Assembly: GCA_905193725.1 (NCBI GenBank)
Contig: CAJJPW010000083.1
Location: 1-8,647 of the forward strand
DNA: 8,647 bases
Reading direction: 5' to 3'
Source: an uncultured Eubacteriales bacterium
GTDB taxonomy: Bacteria; Bacillota; Clostridia; Christensenellales; Christensenellaceae
The position numbers and the translations under genes are program-made. Shown here piece by piece: positions 6,527-8,647 of the stretch. The notes under the pieces are model-generated. The model had not been told where the DNA came from and did not search any database. It worked only from the letters and a program-made list of their open reading frames with translations. The first letter of the stretch is position 1. Every line of letters starts with the position of its first letter.

Positions 6527-8647
6527 TTACTGGTTGTCGTCGTCCAGATCCAGGTTAAAGTCATCTGGCAACACAAGGTCGTCTGTATCATCCAGTTCAT
6601 CCACATCGAGGCCGTCAAAATCCAGATCGTCCAGATCGATGTCCTCTAGATCGATATCCATATCGTCGCCTGCATCGTCTGTCAAATCGTCGTCTACCGG
6701 AGCAGCAGCGCCATCACCACCATCTCCAGCGCGCATATCCTCGCTGCCTTCGATGTTAATATCCAGGTTGAGAGTATCGTCATCATCCGATTCCTTGATG
6801 ATGATCTCGTTGTTCCCTTCTCCCAGCACTTTAATGTCCAGGCACAAGCTCTGCATCTCTTTGATCAACACCTTGAAGGACTCAGGCACACCTGGCTCTG
6901 GGATATTCTCTCCCTTTACAATGGCCTCATAGGTCTTTACACGCCCTACTACATCGTCCGACTTCACTGTGAGGATTTCCTGCAAAGTATTTGCCGCGCC
7001 GTAAGCCTCCAGGGCCCAAACTTCCATCTCACCAAACCGTTGACCGCCGAATTGCGCTTTGCCACCCAAAGGCTGTTGGGTAACCAGCGAGTAAGGCCCG
7101 GTGGAACGAGCATGGATCTTATCATCCACTAAGTGGTGGAGCTTTAACATATACATATAGCCTACCGTAACCCTGTTTTCAAAGGGTTCACCCGATCTGC
7201 CATCGTACAGCACTGTTTTGCCATCCGGCGTCAGCCCTGCCTTTGCCAGGCATTCCTCGATCTCCTCTTCGGTAGCACCGTCAAATACCGGTGTGGCCAC
7301 TTTCCAGCCAAAGGCTCTTGCCGCCATACCTAGATGTACTTCCAGTACCTGTCCGATGTTCATACGAGAAGGCACGCCCAGAGGATTGAGCACTACGTCC
7401 AGCGGAGTGCCATCTGGCAGGAACGGCATATCCTCCACCGGCAGGACTCTAGACACAACACCTTTGTTTCCGTGCCGACCAGCCATCTTGTCGCCCACTG
7501 AAATCTTTCTCTTCTGTGCGATATACACCCGCACCAGTTTATTTACACCTGCTGTGAGTTCATCCTTGTTTTCCCTGGTAAATACCTTTACGTCTACAAT
7601 GATACCGCCTTCGCCGTGAGGCACTTTGAGGGAAGTATCCCGGACTTCTCTGGCCTTTTCTCCAAAGATCGCCCGGAGCAGCCGCTCTTCAGCCGTGAGT
7701 TCGGTTTCTCCCTTAGGGGTAACTTTACCCACTAGGATATCGCCGCTCTTCACCTCAGCACCAATGCGGATAATGCCCCGTTCATCTAAGTCCTTTAGGG
7801 CGTCTTCTCCCACATTGGGGATATCTCTGGTGATTTCCTCCGGCCCCAATTTGGTATCTCTGGCCTCTGCCTCATATTCTTCAATATGTACAGAGGTATA
7901 TACATCGTCCTTTACCAATCTCTCACTGAGCAGCACAGCATCCTCGTAGTTATAACCCTCCCAGGTCATAAACCCGATGAGCACGTTTTTGCCCAGGCCC
8001 AACTCGCCCATTTGTGTAGACGGCCCATCAGCGATGACGTCGCCCTTGGCGATCTTCTGCCCCACGTCCACGATGGGATATTGGGTGAAGCAGGTGCCTT
8101 GGTTGGAGCGAGAGAACTTGATGAGTTTATACAGTTTATCCTCTCCTGCCTCATTGGTGATCACGATTTGCTTTGCGTCCACGCTCTTGACTACACCGTC
8201 TTCTTTGGCGATTACCACTACGCCAGAGTCGTATGCCGCCTTATATTCCATTCCCGTCCCTACTACAGGGGATTCTGGGATGAGCAGTGGCACTGCCTGC
8301 CGCTGCATGTTCGCACCCATGAGCGCTCTGTTTGCGTCGTCGTTTTCTAAGAACGGGATCATAGCAGTTGCCACTGAAACCAGCTGTTTCGGGGAAACGT
8401 CCATATAATCCACTTCAGCACGGCTCACTTCTACAAATTCATCCATACGCCTGCACATGATACGGTCGTTTACGAAGTTGCCCTCTTCATCGATAGGTTC
8501 ATTTGCCTGAGCAACGATGTATTTATCCTCTTCATCGGCGGTGAGGTACACCACTTCATCCGTGGGTTTGTGGGTAACAGGGTCGACTACCCGCACGGGG
8601 GACTCGATAAAACCGTATTCATTGATCCGCGCATAAGAAGACAGCGA
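6527..8647 (-). CDS. rpoB: DNA-directed RNA polymerase subunit beta, C-terminal 706 residues (cut by window edge)
   Basis: Beta forms the other half of the RNA polymerase active-site cleft. The open frame runs through the window end; the first residues are [20 protein letters not shown], equivalent to about E. coli Ser574 onward, so both main rifampicin-resistance clusters lie outside the window. Seen in order are [48 protein letters not shown], the nucleotide/RNA-contacting [12 protein letters not shown] (near residue 385 of the fragment), [13 protein letters not shown], and the clamp-anchoring segment [18 protein letters not shown] followed by [19 protein letters not shown]. The large insertions of the E. 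coli subunit are absent. The conserved fold ends near [21 protein letters not shown]; a further 98 residues (encoded by 6823-6530) form an acidic tail with 35 Asp and 7 Glu against one Lys and one Arg. The stop at 6527 is followed by the short gap to rpoC. Confidence 0.98.
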   Translation of the reverse strand, partial: SLSSYARINEYGFIESPVRVVDPVTHKPTDEVVYLTADEEDKYIVAQANEPIDEEGNFVNDRIMCRRMDEFVEVSRAEVDYMDVSPKQLVSVATAMIPFLENDDANRALMGANMQRQAVPLLIPESPVVGTGMEYKAAYDSGVVVIAKEDGVVKSVDAKQIVITNEAGEDKLYKLIKFSRSNQGTCFTQYPIVDVGQKIAKGDVIADGPSTQMGELGLGKNVLIGFMTWEGYNYEDAVLLSERLVKDDVYTSVHIEEYEAEARDTKLGPEEITRDIPNVGEDALKDLDERGIIRIGAEVKSGDILVGKVTPKGETELTAEERLLRAIFGEKAREVRDTSLKVPHGEGGIIVDVKVFTRENKDELTAGVNKLVRVYIAQKRKISVGDKMAGRHGNKGVVSRVLPVEDMPFLPDGTPLDVVLNPLGVPSRMNIGQVLEVHLGMAARAFGWKVATPVFDGATEEEIEECLAKAGLTPDGKTVLYDGRSGEPFENRVTVGYMYMLKLHHLVDDKIHARSTGPYSLVTQQPLGGKAQFGGQRFGEMEVWALEAYGAANTLQEILTVKSDDVVGRVKTYEAIVKGENIPEPGVPESFKVLIKEMQSLCLDIKVLGEGNNEIIIKESDDDDTLNLDINIEGSEDMRAGDGGDGAAAPVDDDLTDDAGDDMDIDLEDIDLDDLDFDGLDVDELDDTDDLVLPDDFNLDLDDDNQ

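Noticed and set aside
6534..6932. A serine-rich open frame of 132 codons opposite the RpoB tail
   Set aside because: Ser/Arg richness is just the reverse complement of the GAT/GAC-rich acidic tail of rpoB; the rpoB frame is certain.

Overview
This window is a core housekeeping block of a Gram-positive bacterium, most likely a member of the Clostridia or a related Firmicutes lineage. Every confident gene lies on the minus strand, so transcription runs from high to low coordinates: rpoB (3' part), rpoC, an unrecognised zinc-ribbon membrane protein, an L7Ae/YbxF-type protein, rpsL, rpsG and the 5' end of fusA. This is the standard Firmicutes order rpoB-rpoC-ybxF-rpsL-rpsG-fusA with one extra gene and an extra spacer inserted after rpoC. 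The Firmicutes assignment rests on that order, on the L7Ae-like gene ahead of rpsL, on RpoC lacking the large enterobacterial trigger-loop insertion, and on strong AGGAGG-type ribosome binding sites. Four of the six visible start codons are not ATG (fusA GTG, L7Ae GTG, zinc-ribbon gene GTG, rpoC TTG).

Layout. From 8647 to 6527 is the C-terminal 706 residues of RpoB, ending in an unusually long acidic tail. After a 91-base gap comes rpoC (6435-2869). A 322-base stretch with no convincing gene follows; it holds a 15-base-period tandem repeat at the rpoC stop, several short inverted repeats and a hairpin. Next is a 240-residue protein (2546-1824) with four CxxC-type cysteine clusters and two membrane segments. 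A near-consensus promoter (1817-1788) begins only a few bases after its stop and drives the L7Ae protein (1744-1499), S12 (1419-1045), S7 (1006-536) and EF-G (from 450 out of the window).

Function. RpoB and RpoC form the catalytic core of RNA polymerase. S12 and S7 are small-subunit ribosomal proteins at the decoding centre and head, EF-G drives translocation, and the L7Ae-like protein is a kink-turn RNA-binding ribosome-associated protein. The block therefore couples transcription and translation machinery. The least ordinary parts are the unrecognised zinc-ribbon gene and its upstream spacer, the acidic RpoB tail, and a sharp change in arginine codon choice at the rpsG/fusA junction, where an 18-bp perfect palindrome also lies. 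I see no CRISPR, complete mobile element, tRNA or rRNA, and no clear new defence or metabolic system.
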